Translations under genes and position numbers: made by a program | Assembly: GCF_016495725.1 (NCBI RefSeq) | Contig: NZ_CP054705.1 | Span: 1,674,001-1,738,000, forward strand | Length of the DNA stretch: 64,000 bases | Direction of reading: 5' to 3' | DNA from: Salicibibacter cibarius | GTDB taxonomy: Bacteria > Bacillota > Bacilli > Bacillales > Marinococcaceae | Notes under the pieces: generated by a model | What the model was told of the DNA's origin: nothing | The model's database searches: none | The model's input: only the letters and a program-made list of their open reading frames with translations | Shown here: positions 48,019 to 56,276 of the stretch, piece after piece | Layout of the letters: every line of letters starts with the position of its first letter | Numbering within the stretch: position 1 is the first letter of the stretch

Positions 48019-48339
48019 ATGGCCGAAGAAGAAAATGAACGTGTGATCATTCCTGATGAAGACGGGAATGATCATGTATTCGAGATATTGTTTACGTTTG
48101 ATATTGATGAAACAGAAAAGTCCTATATGGTTGTTACCCCGGTCGTTGAAGAACTGGAAGAAGATGAAGAGGTAGAAATCTTTGCTTTTCAGTATGAAGA
48201 ATCAAGTGACGAGCCTTCAGGATTTGCGCTTTACCCGATTGAATCCGACGAAGAATGGGAATTGGTTGAAGAAATGATTGCCACGATGTTGGACGAGGAT
48301 GAAACCCTTCACGTTGAGGGAGACGACCATAGCCACTAA
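48019..48339 (+). CDS. yrzB: DUF1292 protein YrzB
   Basis: A 106-residue very acidic protein: beta-rich core (DHVFEILFTFDIDETEKSYM; VEIFAFQYEE) typical of DUF1292. Function unknown. Follows yrrK by 9 bp as in B. subtilis and is closed by a terminator. Confidence 0.9.
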   Translation: MAEEENERVIIPDEDGNDHVFEILFTFDIDETEKSYMVVTPVVEELEEDEEVEIFAFQYEESSDEPSGFALYPIESDEEWELVEEMIATMLDEDETLHVEGDDHSH

Positions 48340-48354
48340 TGATGATAAACGGGA

Positions 48355-48400
48355 AATACCACCTGGACCGTGATGCATTCACGGGCCGGGTATTCTTTTT
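48355..48400 (+). terminator. Rho-independent terminator after yrzB
   Basis: AATACCACCTGG-ACCGTGA pairs with TTCACGG-GCCGGGTATT (48355-48394), followed by CTTTTT. Confidence 0.85.
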
Positions 48401-48442
48401 ACTGTAGGGTTTGTAGCAATCATCCTCGAAGAGGAGGTTTCC

Positions 48443-49585
48443 TTGAACGATAATCAGGATTTAAATGAACAAAAGAAGCAACGGGCATTGAATGCGCGAG
48501 TGGTACGTCGGATTGTACTCGGGATTGTGCTTGTTCTTGTTTTACTCGCGATCGTCGGTTTGGCAGCCGGTTACTTCTATGTGCAGGCAGCAATTAGTCC
48601 GATGGACGAAAGTGATGACTCGACGGTTGAAGTTGAAATACCGAGCGGCTCATCGATGAGTGATATCGGCGTGGTTTTGGAAGATGAAGATTTGATCTCC
48701 AACAGCACTTTTTTTCACTATTATTCACGATTGCAAAACGCCTCCGGTTTGCAGGCGGGTGTCTACGAATTGGATCGATCGATGGACCTTGATGAAATCA
48801 TAGATACGATGCAGGAAGGACCGCACAGGGAATCGTATGCGATTTCTTATATGATTCCGGAAGGATGGTGGCTGGAAGATATTGCGGCAACGATCGCGGA
48901 AGAATCGCCTCATGATATAGATGAGGTGATGGATGTGCTCAATAGCGAGGAATATGCGGAAGGGTTAATAGAAGAACACGAATTATTAAATGAAGAAATG
49001 TTAGACGAAGATATCCGTTATCCCTTAGAAGGCTATTTATTTCCGGCAACTTATGAGTTTTTAGACGAAGATGTTTCTGTTGAATGGATGGTGGAATCCA
49101 TGTTGCAACAAACCGTTGATACCTACGAACAAGTTGAAAGTGATGCGGATGTCGAATATGATTTACATGAAGTGTTAACGCTGGCCTCGATTGTGGAGCG
49201 GGAAGCACAAACAGAGGAGGATCGCAGGTTGATCGCGGGCGTTCTGTTCAACCGTCTCGAGGAAGAGATGCCTTTGGAAGTAGATCCGACGGTGGCTTAT
49301 GCGCAAGGCGAACATCTATACATGACTTCCCTGGAGGATATTGAGATCGACGATGCGTTTAATACGTATCAATATGATGGGTTGCCACCCGGACCGATCG
49401 CGAGCCCGGGAGAAGATGCCATAAGAGCTGTTTTTGAACCGGAGGATACCGATTACCTCTTTTTCTATGCGCGCGTAAACGGCGAGGTCATCTATTCCGA
49501 AACGTACGAAGAGCATAATGACGTACATGAAACCTATAGGGATGAATGGATGGAAGCACAGGAAGAAGAGGGTTCTGGCGAATGA
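48443..49585 (+). CDS. mltG: Endolytic murein transglycosylase MltG
   Basis: A 380-residue YceG-like protein: short cytosolic start, one membrane helix (about 22-50), LysM-like domain (VEIPSGSSMSDIGVVLEDED), then the catalytic domain with the glutamate in LASIVEREAQTEEDR (about 250) and DPTVAYAQG, NTYQYDGLPPGPIASPG. It cleaves nascent peptidoglycan and ends glycan chains. Highly acidic outside the membrane. TTG start 48443 after GAGGAGGT. It overlaps the next gene (ATGA). Confidence 0.94.
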   Translation: MNDNQDLNEQKKQRALNARVVRRIVLGIVLVLVLLAIVGLAAGYFYVQAAISPMDESDDSTVEVEIPSGSSMSDIGVVLEDEDLISNSTFFHYYSRLQNASGLQAGVYELDRSMDLDEIIDTMQEGPHRESYAISYMIPEGWWLEDIAATIAEESPHDIDEVMDVLNSEEYAEGLIEEHELLNEEMLDEDIRYPLEGYLFPATYEFLDEDVSVEWMVESMLQQTVDTYEQVESDADVEYDLHEVLTLASIVEREAQTEEDRRLIAGVLFNRLEEEMPLEVDPTVAYAQGEHLYMTSLEDIEIDDAFNTYQYDGLPPGPIASPGEDAIRAVFEPEDTDYLFFYARVNGEVIYSETYEEHNDVHETYRDEWMEAQEEEGSGE

Positions 49586-50208
49586 ATGCGTACTTGGAAC
49601 GTTTACGAAAACAAAATAAACTCCCGGAATTGGGCGAGATGCGGCTGTATGCTAAAAAAGAAAATATCCCGATTTTGGAAGAAGAAAGCATGCAGTTGTT
49701 ACTACAAGTCTTGGCATTGACGAATGCAGAACGCGTGCTTGAAATCGGAAGCGCGATCGGTTATTCAGCCTTGCGTATGGCATCGGACGGGTCCCGCCGC
49801 AAAATAACGACGGTTGAAAAGGATCGGAAACGCTACGAAGAAGCCCGGTTCTTTTTGACTCGTTCCAGCTATCGACAATCGATTACGCTGCTTAATGGAG
49901 ATGCGTTTGATTATGAGGAAGATATCGCAAAGGGTCGGCCGTACGACGCATTGTTCGTCGATGCCGCTAAAAGCCATAACCAATCGTTTATCGAGACATT
50001 TTCTCCACATGTGAAACGAGGGGGAGTGATCGTCGTTGATAATGTGTTGTTCAAAGGGTGGGTGGCCAATCCGTTGGAGGCTCCGAAGCGTTTGCAAAAG
50101 CTCGCGAGAAACATTAACGCCTTTAATGAATGGTTTCAGAACCATCCCGGCTTTGCTACAAAGATTCATGCTGTCGGAGATGGATTGGCTGTTGGAATAA
50201 AACGATAA
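49582..50208 (+). CDS. yrrM: SAM-dependent O-methyltransferase YrrM
   Basis: A 208-residue class I methyltransferase of the O-methyltransferase_3 type: SAM-binding VLEIGSAIGYSALRMA (about 53-68), metal-site region ALFVDAAKSHNQSF (about 125-138) and GGVIVVDNVLFKG (about 153). In Bacteria some members make tRNA 5-methoxyuridine (TrmR), which is the role of B. subtilis YrrM. Start overlaps the mltG stop. The peptidase and udk genes that follow it in B. subtilis are missing. Confidence 0.9.
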   Translation: MNAYLERLRKQNKLPELGEMRLYAKKENIPILEEESMQLLLQVLALTNAERVLEIGSAIGYSALRMASDGSRRKITTVEKDRKRYEEARFFLTRSSYRQSITLLNGDAFDYEEDIAKGRPYDALFVDAAKSHNQSFIETFSPHVKRGGVIVVDNVLFKGWVANPLEAPKRLQKLARNINAFNEWFQNHPGFATKIHAVGDGLAVGIKR

Positions 50209-50238
50209 AAAACCTCGTATAATATTTGCTCAAAAGAA

Positions 50239-50267
50239 TTGTATTTTTTTAATGACCTGAGTATGAT
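50239..50267 (+). promoter_or_regulatory. Sigma-A promoter of greA
   Basis: TTGTAT (50239-50244), a 17-bp spacer and TATGAT (50262-50267), about 55 bp before the greA start. Confidence 0.7.
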
Positions 50268-50321
50268 AGAGCAAAGAAAAAGTTTGATTATGGTTTCACC
50301 TTAGGTGGAGGAGTGAAAAAA

Positions 50322-50795
50322 ATGGCGGAAACAAAAAAATATTATATGACACAAGATGGTCTGACGAAGTTGGAAGAGGAATTGGACTATCTGAAAACAA
50401 CGAGACGGCAAGAAGTCGTTGAACGAATAAAAGTAGCCAGGGACTTTGGCGATCTATCCGAGAACTCGGAGTATGATGCGGCCAAAGATGATCAAGCATT
50501 CGTGGAAGGGCGGATCGTACAAATTGAAAATATGATTCGAAATTCCGTGATTATCGAAGATAATGGGGATACGAATGAGGTGAACTTGGGTAATTCCGTT
50601 ACTTTTAAAGAATTGCCGGATGGAGATGAAGAAATTTACACAATCGTCGGAAGCGCTGAATCCGACCCATTGGAAGGGAAAATTTCAAATGATTCCCCGA
50701 TGGCGAAAAGCTTACTTGGCCGCCGTGTCGGCGAACAAGTGACGGTAAGCACCCCTGGCGGGGATATGGAAGTGGAGATCGTCAATATTCAATAA
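50322..50795 (+). CDS. greA: Transcription elongation factor GreA
   Basis: A 157-residue GreA: N-terminal coiled coil ([19 protein letters not shown] to about 75, with the acidic tip [15 protein letters not shown]) and C-terminal FKBP-like domain ([20 protein letters not shown], then SLLGRRVGE). It rescues backtracked RNA polymerase by stimulating transcript cleavage. AGGTGGAGG places the start at ATG 50322 rather than GTG 50313. Confidence 0.95.
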   Translation: MAETKKYYMTQDGLTKLEEELDYLKTTRRQEVVERIKVARDFGDLSENSEYDAAKDDQAFVEGRIVQIENMIRNSVIIEDNGDTNEVNLGNSVTFKELPDGDEEIYTIVGSAESDPLEGKISNDSPMAKSLLGRRVGEQVTVSTPGGDMEVEIVNIQ

Positions 50796-50863
50796 ACCTT
50801 CTGTTTCCCGGTATGGCAAGCAGGAACAAGTAACGTATCCATTATAGTAAAAAGGTGATTGCA

Positions 50864-51529
50864 ATGGACAATCCTAATCAATTGAATTCGGAAAGTCGCA
50901 GGGAATTACGTAAACGTAAAACGAAGAATCGGTTGATGAATGCAGCTATCGGCGTTGTCGTTGTGCTGATCGGTTTTTTCTTGTTTGCGTTGTTGTTTCA
51001 AGACGACGAACCGGTTGCTGATGACGAATTTGAAGATGGAGAAGAAGACGATGTTGACATAGGGTTTGAAGACGAGGAATCCTCGGGACCGGAAGAAGCG
51101 CCGGACGACGGTCAAGACGTTCCCGAGGAGGAGAGTGACGAGAGCGAGGAGAACGGAGAATCTGATGAGAATGGAGAATCCGAAGAAGGCACGGAAACGG
51201 ATGATGATGGAGAAGACAATGGAGATGACAACGGCGAGTCTGCCCCTTCCCCGCCTGAAGATGGGGAATATGAACCGATCGGAACGGAGCAAGAGGAATT
51301 TACCGACAGTTTTGAGCGGGATAGCCAAAATTGGGATGAGATGGTGATGGCTATGGAATACGCCACAGACACTTCGGAAGAAGACTGGTCGCACATCGAA
51401 TTTCTTGGCAATGATGGACCGGGAGGAGCAGAAGGGACTTTCGTGCACGGGGACGGCACGGAATATGTCGTTACGATGGAGTGGGAAGATGATGAAGGTT
51501 GGATGCCGACAAATGTGGAAGAGAATTAA
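50864..51529 (+). CDS. yrrS: YrrS-family (DUF1510) membrane protein
   Basis: 221 residues: basic cytosolic start (SRRELRKRKTKNRL), one membrane helix (about 28-48), a long Asp/Glu/Ser-rich linker, then a C-terminal DUF1510 domain (about 145-221, DSQNWDEMVMAMEYA). In B. subtilis yrrS lies next to pbpI and is sporulation-associated. No pbpI is present here. AAAGGTGA precedes ATG 50864. The acidic linker suggests an extracytoplasmic halophile-type spacer. Confidence 0.87.
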   Translation: MDNPNQLNSESRRELRKRKTKNRLMNAAIGVVVVLIGFFLFALLFQDDEPVADDEFEDGEEDDVDIGFEDEESSGPEEAPDDGQDVPEEESDESEENGESDENGESEEGTETDDDGEDNGDDNGESAPSPPEDGEYEPIGTEQEEFTDSFERDSQNWDEMVMAMEYATDTSEEDWSHIEFLGNDGPGGAEGTFVHGDGTEYVVTMEWEDDEGWMPTNVEEN

Positions 51530-51531
51530 AA

Positions 51532-51561
51532 CCAAGCCCGGGGGATTCAACCTGGGCTTGG
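51532..51561 (+). terminator. Terminator-like hairpin after yrrS
   Basis: CCAAGCCCGGG (51532-51542) pairs with CCTGGGCTTGG (51551-51561). No T-run follows, so termination is uncertain. Confidence 0.5.
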
Positions 51562-51601
51562 CGTGTGATTGAAAGGATATCTAATGGGCAGGTAAAGAAA
51601 A

Positions 51602-51690
51602 ACTCGCGAGCGGTCCTCATGAAAGGCTTATGGCGCCCGAAACCGTCCGAAAATCCATCAAACAGTCGCCATAATGGCTTGCGAGTAACA
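51602..51690. repeat. Degenerate two-unit hairpin repeat related to the 27566 array
   Basis: TCCTCATGAAAGGCTTATGG near 51614 and GTCGCCATAATGGC near 51665 repeat 52 bp apart. The first resembles the GGTCGCCATGAACGG units at 27566. ACTCGCGAGC (51602) and GCTTGCGAGT (51678) also form inverted flanks. It lies between yrrS and mtnN. Confidence 0.55.
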
Positions 51691-51781
51691 AAAAAAGCAC
51701 GAAGCAGAGTCTTTGATCTTTTTCAGAAGCTTACCGCCGTGAACAGTACATAAATAACATCATTACACGAGGAGCCGGAAA

Positions 51782-52483
51782 ATGAAATACGGAATTATCG
51801 GTGCTATGGAAGAAGAAGTGGAGATATTGGCAACGCAGATGAAGCATGCAACGACGACCGAAAAGGGAGGGTGCGTATTTTATGAGGGGCAACTAAACGG
51901 CCATGAAGTTGTCCTTATGCAATCAGGGATCGGCAAAGTGAACGCGGCGATCGGCACAACGTTGCTGATTGATACGTATAATCCGGATATTGTCATCAAT
52001 ACCGGTGTCGCGGGGGGATTTGACATGGAAATGGCGATCGGTGATCTCGTTATTTCCACCTACGTGAGCTACAACGATGTGGATGCCACAGCATTCGGAT
52101 ATACATTCGGGCAAGTTCCCGGCATGCCGAGCGAATATTATGCAAAGAAAGATTTAGTCGAATACGCGAATGCAGCTGCTCTGCAAACAGGGGCGAATGC
52201 AACAAGCGGCCTGATTCTTTCCGGAGATTCGTTTATGAGCGATGAAAAGCGGGTCGCTGATCTTCGCGCCGAGTTTCCGGATGCAAAATGCTCGGAAATG
52301 GAAGCCGGAGCCATTGCGCAAGTGTGCTATCGTTTTCAAATACCTTTTGTCATTATACGAGCGTTAAGCGATATCGTCGGTAAAGATGCCTTAGAGTCAT
52401 ATGAAACGTTTTTGGATAAAGCAGCCAATCAATCCGCGGACGTCGTGCAAATCTTTATGGATGAGACAAATGCATATAGATGA
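51782..52483 (+). CDS. mtnN: 5'-methylthioadenosine/S-adenosylhomocysteine nucleosidase
   Basis: A 233-residue PNP-fold hydrolase that frees adenine from MTA and SAH: IGAMEEEVEILATQM start, QSGIGKVNAAIGTTLLID, NTGVAGGFD (about 63) and the catalytic region CSEMEAGAIAQVCYRF with IRALSDIVG (Asp general acid). In B. subtilis it starts the mtnN-yrrT-mccA-mccB-yrhC recycling operon. Here yrrT, mccA and mccB are missing. Confidence 0.95.
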   Translation: MKYGIIGAMEEEVEILATQMKHATTTEKGGCVFYEGQLNGHEVVLMQSGIGKVNAAIGTTLLIDTYNPDIVINTGVAGGFDMEMAIGDLVISTYVSYNDVDATAFGYTFGQVPGMPSEYYAKKDLVEYANAAALQTGANATSGLILSGDSFMSDEKRVADLRAEFPDAKCSEMEAGAIAQVCYRFQIPFVIIRALSDIVGKDALESYETFLDKAANQSADVVQIFMDETNAYR

Positions 52484-52547
52484 AAAAATTACCTTCTCTA
52501 ACTGACAACCCCCCATGATAGAATGGCGGAAAAGGGGAGTGATCGTT

Positions 52548-52781
52548 ATGGAACCATCTAAACAAGACGAACATTTGGCTATGAAAATAAATGATTATCG
52601 ATCGTTTTCCAATATTTTTTTACTGATTGCCGCTTTCATGTCTATCGGTTGGTTTATTCCCGAGCAGGCAGAGCAGATGGGCACCATTTTTGGCCTTTCT
52701 TTATGGTTCGGCTTGATTGGCGCCTCTGTGTTCTGTTTATCGCTCAGCCTCAAATGGACCCGGGAATGGGGAAACTCATGA
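52548..52781 (+). CDS. yrhC: YrhC-like small membrane protein
   Basis: A 77-residue protein with two membrane helices (about 18-36 and 48-67). Layout and place 65 bp downstream of mtnN fit YrhC. Function unknown. GGGGAGTGA supports ATG 52548 over the longer open frame from 52515. Its end overlaps the convergent NUDIX gene by 6 bp. Confidence 0.72.
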   Translation: MEPSKQDEHLAMKINDYRSFSNIFLLIAAFMSIGWFIPEQAEQMGTIFGLSLWFGLIGASVFCLSLSLKWTREWGNS

Positions 52782-53393
52782 ATCTACGATGCGAAGAAAA
52801 TGCCGGAGGATGCGGGCTGTAAGTCCCCAAATGTGTTTGCCTTCATATTCATAGAAAACTTCGGGCATGACTGTGCGTCGGAATTGATAATTTTTGCCGC
52901 CGGCGATTTTTTCATACGGAAAATCTTCAGGGACATCCGCTTTTGAAGAAATTTGATACGTTTCCGGCGTTTGTTTCAACAAGACATGAAGCGGAACGGT
53001 AAATAATTCTTCCACTTCTTCATTAGGAGCGAAGGACGTTTCACTGATAGAGAAAACATGAGGGTAAATGACGACACCGTATGGGGTCATCCATTTATCC
53101 AGCGGCGCGATGTGAGCGGCATTAAAGCGTTTGATCCCGGTTTCCTCACATAATTCCCGAGCGGCTGTCTCTACTGATGTTAAATCGTCTGCTTCCATTT
53201 TTCCGCCCGGAAAACTGATATCCCCAGGCTGATGTTTTAATCGGTAGCTTCTGATTTGAAAAAGGATGGATGGTTGCTCTTTTTCATTTACGATGGGAAT
53301 GGCAACAGCAGCATGCTGGGCTTCACGTTCACCGATGATGCCCGGTTCCCTATGTTTCAGGCGAGAAAATACTTCGTTGATGTCTGTGGTCAT
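52776..53393 (-). CDS. NUDIX hydrolase, CoA pyrophosphatase type
   Basis: About 205 residues. The UPF0035/NUDIX_CoA signature is present: LKHQPGDISFPGGKME leads into the Nudix box, whose key residues are GG..E (about 80-84) and AARELCEETGI. It likely splits CoA or related dinucleotides. The open frame extends to 53453, but ATG 53393 (MTTDINEVFSRLKHR) with GAAGGGGTG upstream matches family length. Convergent with yrhC. Confidence 0.88.
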   Translation of the reverse strand: MTTDINEVFSRLKHREPGIIGEREAQHAAVAIPIVNEKEQPSILFQIRSYRLKHQPGDISFPGGKMEADDLTSVETAARELCEETGIKRFNAAHIAPLDKWMTPYGVVIYPHVFSISETSFAPNEEVEELFTVPLHVLLKQTPETYQISSKADVPEDFPYEKIAGGKNYQFRRTVMPEVFYEYEGKHIWGLTARILRHFLRIVDS

Positions 53394-53504
53394 TTTGATG
53401 AACACCCCTTCGCATTGTTCTTTTTCCCTGCTTCTTAGTTTAGCATGTCTCATGTTTGAAATCCGTCGATTCGTGGAATTGTAAGAAATCAGAGGTGATG
53501 GTCA

Positions 53505-53699
53505 ATGAGACGCAGTCGCAAAGAAACGGACCGTTTACGTGTTAAGGGAGAAGCCAAAGCCAAGTTTAAACCACGTGATGACAACGATGACCCGACCGAG
53601 AGCATGCATCATGATCCGGTGCCGGACGGGGAAGTGCAGAATAACGAACAAGATGAAAAAAAGAAACGGCAATCAAAAAATAAGTCGATATCGGAATAA
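53505..53699 (+). CDS. Small charged hypothetical protein
   Basis: A 64-residue, highly charged and probably disordered protein (RRSRKETDRLRVKGEAKAKF; DEKKKRQSKNK). I recognise no family. AGAGGTGATGGTC lies before ATG 53505 and a terminator follows 5 bp after the stop, so it is likely expressed. Size and charge would also suit a small spore protein, which is speculation. Confidence 0.55.
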   Translation: MRRSRKETDRLRVKGEAKAKFKPRDDNDDPTESMHHDPVPDGEVQNNEQDEKKKRQSKNKSISE

Positions 53700-53703
53700 G
53701 AGA

Positions 53704-53740
53704 GGGCGTTGTGTGATTAGAGTTTCATCGCACAGCGCCC
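53704..53740. terminator. Bidirectional hairpin terminator
   Basis: GGGCGTTGTGTGAT (53704-53717) pairs with ATCGCACAGCGCCC (53727-53740) with one mismatch. It separates the convergent hypothetical and S9 peptidase genes. Confidence 0.75.
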
Positions 53741-53745
53741 CTTGC

Positions 53746-55734
53746 TTAAATCCAGTCCCTAAACCAATGAACAATTTCCGCAAGCCTTGCCGCTCGCAAT
53801 CGCGGAGGACCATTGCGGCTTAGTTCATGGTTTGCGTCGGGAAAGCGCACGAACACGGCTTCTTTCCCGTAATATTTGAGCACGGTAAACCACTGTTCCG
53901 CTTGTTCAATCGGACAGCGCAAATCCTGTTCGCCGTGTAAAATCAGTATCGGCGTTTCAACATCCCGTGCATATTTTAGTGGGGAATGATCCCATAATTT
54001 CGCCGGGTCATCAAGTAAATGCTCACCGATTTCCCATTTTGTAAAATAGTAACCGATGTCACTAACCCCGTAGAAGCTAAGCCAATTTGCGATCGAGCGT
54101 TGCGTGACCGCGGCTTTAAAGCGATTGGTATGGGAAATAATCCAGTTCGTCATAAAGCCTCCATAGCTTCCGCCGGTAACGCCCAATCGCGCGTCATCGA
54201 TGAACGAAAAACGCTCTAACGTTTGATCGAGCGCAGCCATGAGATCCGTGTAGTCGCTTCCTCCATAATCCCCACGGACCGCGTCGACGAAATGTTGGCC
54301 GTAGCCGTGGCTCCCTCTCGGATTCGTGTACAAGACCGCGTATCCAACTCCTGCCAATACTTGTAGCTCATGAAAAAACGAATACCCATACATGGCATGA
54401 GGCCCCCCGTGGACTTCGAGTATGAGAGGGTATTTTTTTTCGGGATTATAGTTAGAAGGGTAGAGCAACCAACCTTCGATTTCCCAGCCATCATTTGCGG
54501 AAAAACGGACGGTGTGCGGTTCTTGCAATTGAATGTCTGAAAGGTAAGCATCATTCGCGTATGTTCGTTGTGTGATTTTTCCATTATCCAAAGGGATGGC
54601 ATAAAAGTTTCCCGGGTCGGTCGGGCTGCTGATTCCGGCGATGAGCACGTCGGTTTCCTTGTGAAAAGAAAAGGCATAAACGTGCCGGTTTTCTTCAAAT
54701 ATTGGATGAATCTCTCCGTTTATGGAGGCTCTGAAAACTCCGGTACGTCCAAAACGGCTGGCGGTAAAAATGATGGATTGACCGTTTTCCCAGACAGGAC
54801 CCGGGTTATGTTGCCCGGATTGGAAATCGCTAATCATGGCGTCGCCGATTTCAAAATCAACATCTGGTGTGAGCAGTTTTTTCTCCCCGTTGGATACATC
54901 AATGGTCCATATTTCATTTTGTGTTGCTCCATCATACGTGTACGTATGGCCAAAACAAGCGATTTTTGCACCGTCGGGCGACCATGATATGTCGTGATAC
55001 GTGCCGTCCGACGCTGTGATCTGCCTCGTTTCTTCTACCGTCCCGATCGATTGGATAAAGATGTCTTGGCCGATGTGGTTATCTCCTTTCAAATTCGCTG
55101 TGTACGCGATTTTTTTCCCGTTCGGAGACCACCCGCCGACATTATGATCCACCTCATTTGTCGTCAGCTGTTCACTCGTTTTCGTTTCGATATCAAAGAG
55201 AATCAGTTGCTGGTGCTTTTGGCCATGGAAACCCATGGCATCCGATTTATATTTGAGGCGCTCAATTTTGAATGGTTCCTTCTTTTTTACATTCTTTTCC
55301 CGCTCTTCTTTCGTTTTTTCCACTTGCTCAGTGAATGCTCGATCTGTTCCTACGGGTGCCGAAAACAAAAGGGATCGGCCGCCCGGTGACCAATGGGGTT
55401 TGCCCGCGCCATGTTCTAAGTAGGTTAACTGCTTCGGAGCCCCGCCGTTCGTCGATATGCTCCACAATTGATCAATTCCGCTGCGATTGGACAAAAAAAC
55501 AATCGTTTGATCGTCCGGGGAGAAGCGGGGGAAGCGGTCTTTCACGTTCCCGAATGTCCATTGCCTAAGTTCTCCATGATGTACATCCTGCACGTAGAGA
55601 TGCTCGGTATAGCTTTGATTTTCATTAATCGCTCGTCCGGTAAAAACGTACGTCTCTCCCTTGTGGTCAATTTGTGGGTCGGAGTACTGTGTCAAATGAA
55701 ATAAGTCTTCAATATCGATCGGTCTTTTTGACAT
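53746..55734 (-). CDS. S9 family prolyl oligopeptidase/acylaminoacyl-peptidase
   Basis: A 662-residue cytosolic serine peptidase: N-terminal beta-propeller (repeated FSPDDQTIVFLSNRSG, WSPNGKKIAYT and WSPDGAKIACFG blades) and C-terminal alpha/beta hydrolase domain with Ser in VTGGSYGGFMTNW (about 520), Asp in LHGEQDLRCP and His in PDANHELSRNG. Similar to YuxL. It trims short peptides. The open frame runs to 55845, but AAGGGGAA supports ATG 55734. A repeat array lies upstream. Confidence 0.92.
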   Translation of the reverse strand: MSKRPIDIEDLFHLTQYSDPQIDHKGETYVFTGRAINENQSYTEHLYVQDVHHGELRQWTFGNVKDRFPRFSPDDQTIVFLSNRSGIDQLWSISTNGGAPKQLTYLEHGAGKPHWSPGGRSLLFSAPVGTDRAFTEQVEKTKEEREKNVKKKEPFKIERLKYKSDAMGFHGQKHQQLILFDIETKTSEQLTTNEVDHNVGGWSPNGKKIAYTANLKGDNHIGQDIFIQSIGTVEETRQITASDGTYHDISWSPDGAKIACFGHTYTYDGATQNEIWTIDVSNGEKKLLTPDVDFEIGDAMISDFQSGQHNPGPVWENGQSIIFTASRFGRTGVFRASINGEIHPIFEENRHVYAFSFHKETDVLIAGISSPTDPGNFYAIPLDNGKITQRTYANDAYLSDIQLQEPHTVRFSANDGWEIEGWLLYPSNYNPEKKYPLILEVHGGPHAMYGYSFFHELQVLAGVGYAVLYTNPRGSHGYGQHFVDAVRGDYGGSDYTDLMAALDQTLERFSFIDDARLGVTGGSYGGFMTNWIISHTNRFKAAVTQRSIANWLSFYGVSDIGYYFTKWEIGEHLLDDPAKLWDHSPLKYARDVETPILILHGEQDLRCPIEQAEQWFTVLKYYGKEAVFVRFPDANHELSRNGPPRLRAARLAEIVHWFRDWI

Positions 55735-55850
55735 GGCTATTCCCCTTAAAATGAAAAGATATAGTATATGTATCCTTGTCCCATTCCCTGTATGATAAAT
55801 GATTAATCCTATAATCGGAAGATAAATTGGAGTATCCGGGAGCACAAAGA

Positions 55851-56006
55851 AAAGTAATCCCTCAGACGGGGATCGAGCTACGCTGAGAGGAACAAGAGAG
55901 GGAAAGTAATCCCTCAGACGGGAGTCGAGCTACGCTGAGAGGAACAAGAGAAGGAAAGTAATCCCTCGGACGGAGGTCGAGCTACGCTGAGAAGAACAAA
56001 AGGCTG
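55851..56006. repeat. 52-bp-period hairpin array, AAAGTAATCCCTC type (3 units)
   Basis: Units start at 55851, 55903 and 55955, exactly 52 bp apart. Each holds CCTCAG-A-CG pairing with CG-CTGAGAGG (third unit slightly changed) and the words GTCGAGCTACGC and GGAACAAGA. It is clearly related to the array at 18677 (shared AAAGTAATCCC and GAGAGGAACAAG) but has its own stem sequence. Lies between the S9 peptidase start and the amidase gene. Confidence 0.92.
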
Positions 56007-56096
56007 TGGAGGTCTGTATTATTATGGGCTGCTGTTCGTGATCGGGCCGAAGGCGAAATCAGTATTAGGTCGAGACCAGGAAACCTTCATAAAAAT

Positions 56097-56137
56097 ACCG
56101 CATGAAATCAAGGTTTTACATTTGATTCCACGCGGTT
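56097..56137. repeat. Hairpin sharing its left arm with 17109-17154
   Basis: ACCGCATGAAATCAA (56097-56111) pairs with TTTGATTCCACGCGGT (56121-56136), then GTTTTTATTTT follows at 56140. The 15-nt left arm is identical to that at 17111-17125. Confidence 0.65.
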
Positions 56138-56148
56138 GGCGTTTTTAT

Positions 56149-56249
56149 TTTACACTTTAAGAACGTTTAACTTTGTTAAAGGATTAAAGTATAAGTAAAA
56201 TTAAGGCTCCCACCATTAGAACTCGGCGGAAGCCAAGTTTTTCTAAGCG
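56149..56249. repeat. About 100-bp inverted repeat, copy A
   Basis: The reverse complement of this stretch closely matches 60292-60395 over about 100 bp, with roughly 15 differences by eye. It contains the internal palindrome AACTTGG..CCAAGTT (here AACTTGG..CCGAGTT), GGTGGGAGCC and GTTAAACGTTC. It lies just past the end of the amidase gene. Confidence 0.8.
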
Positions 56250-56276
56250 ATTCGTACTTCACCTTATATTCCAGCT

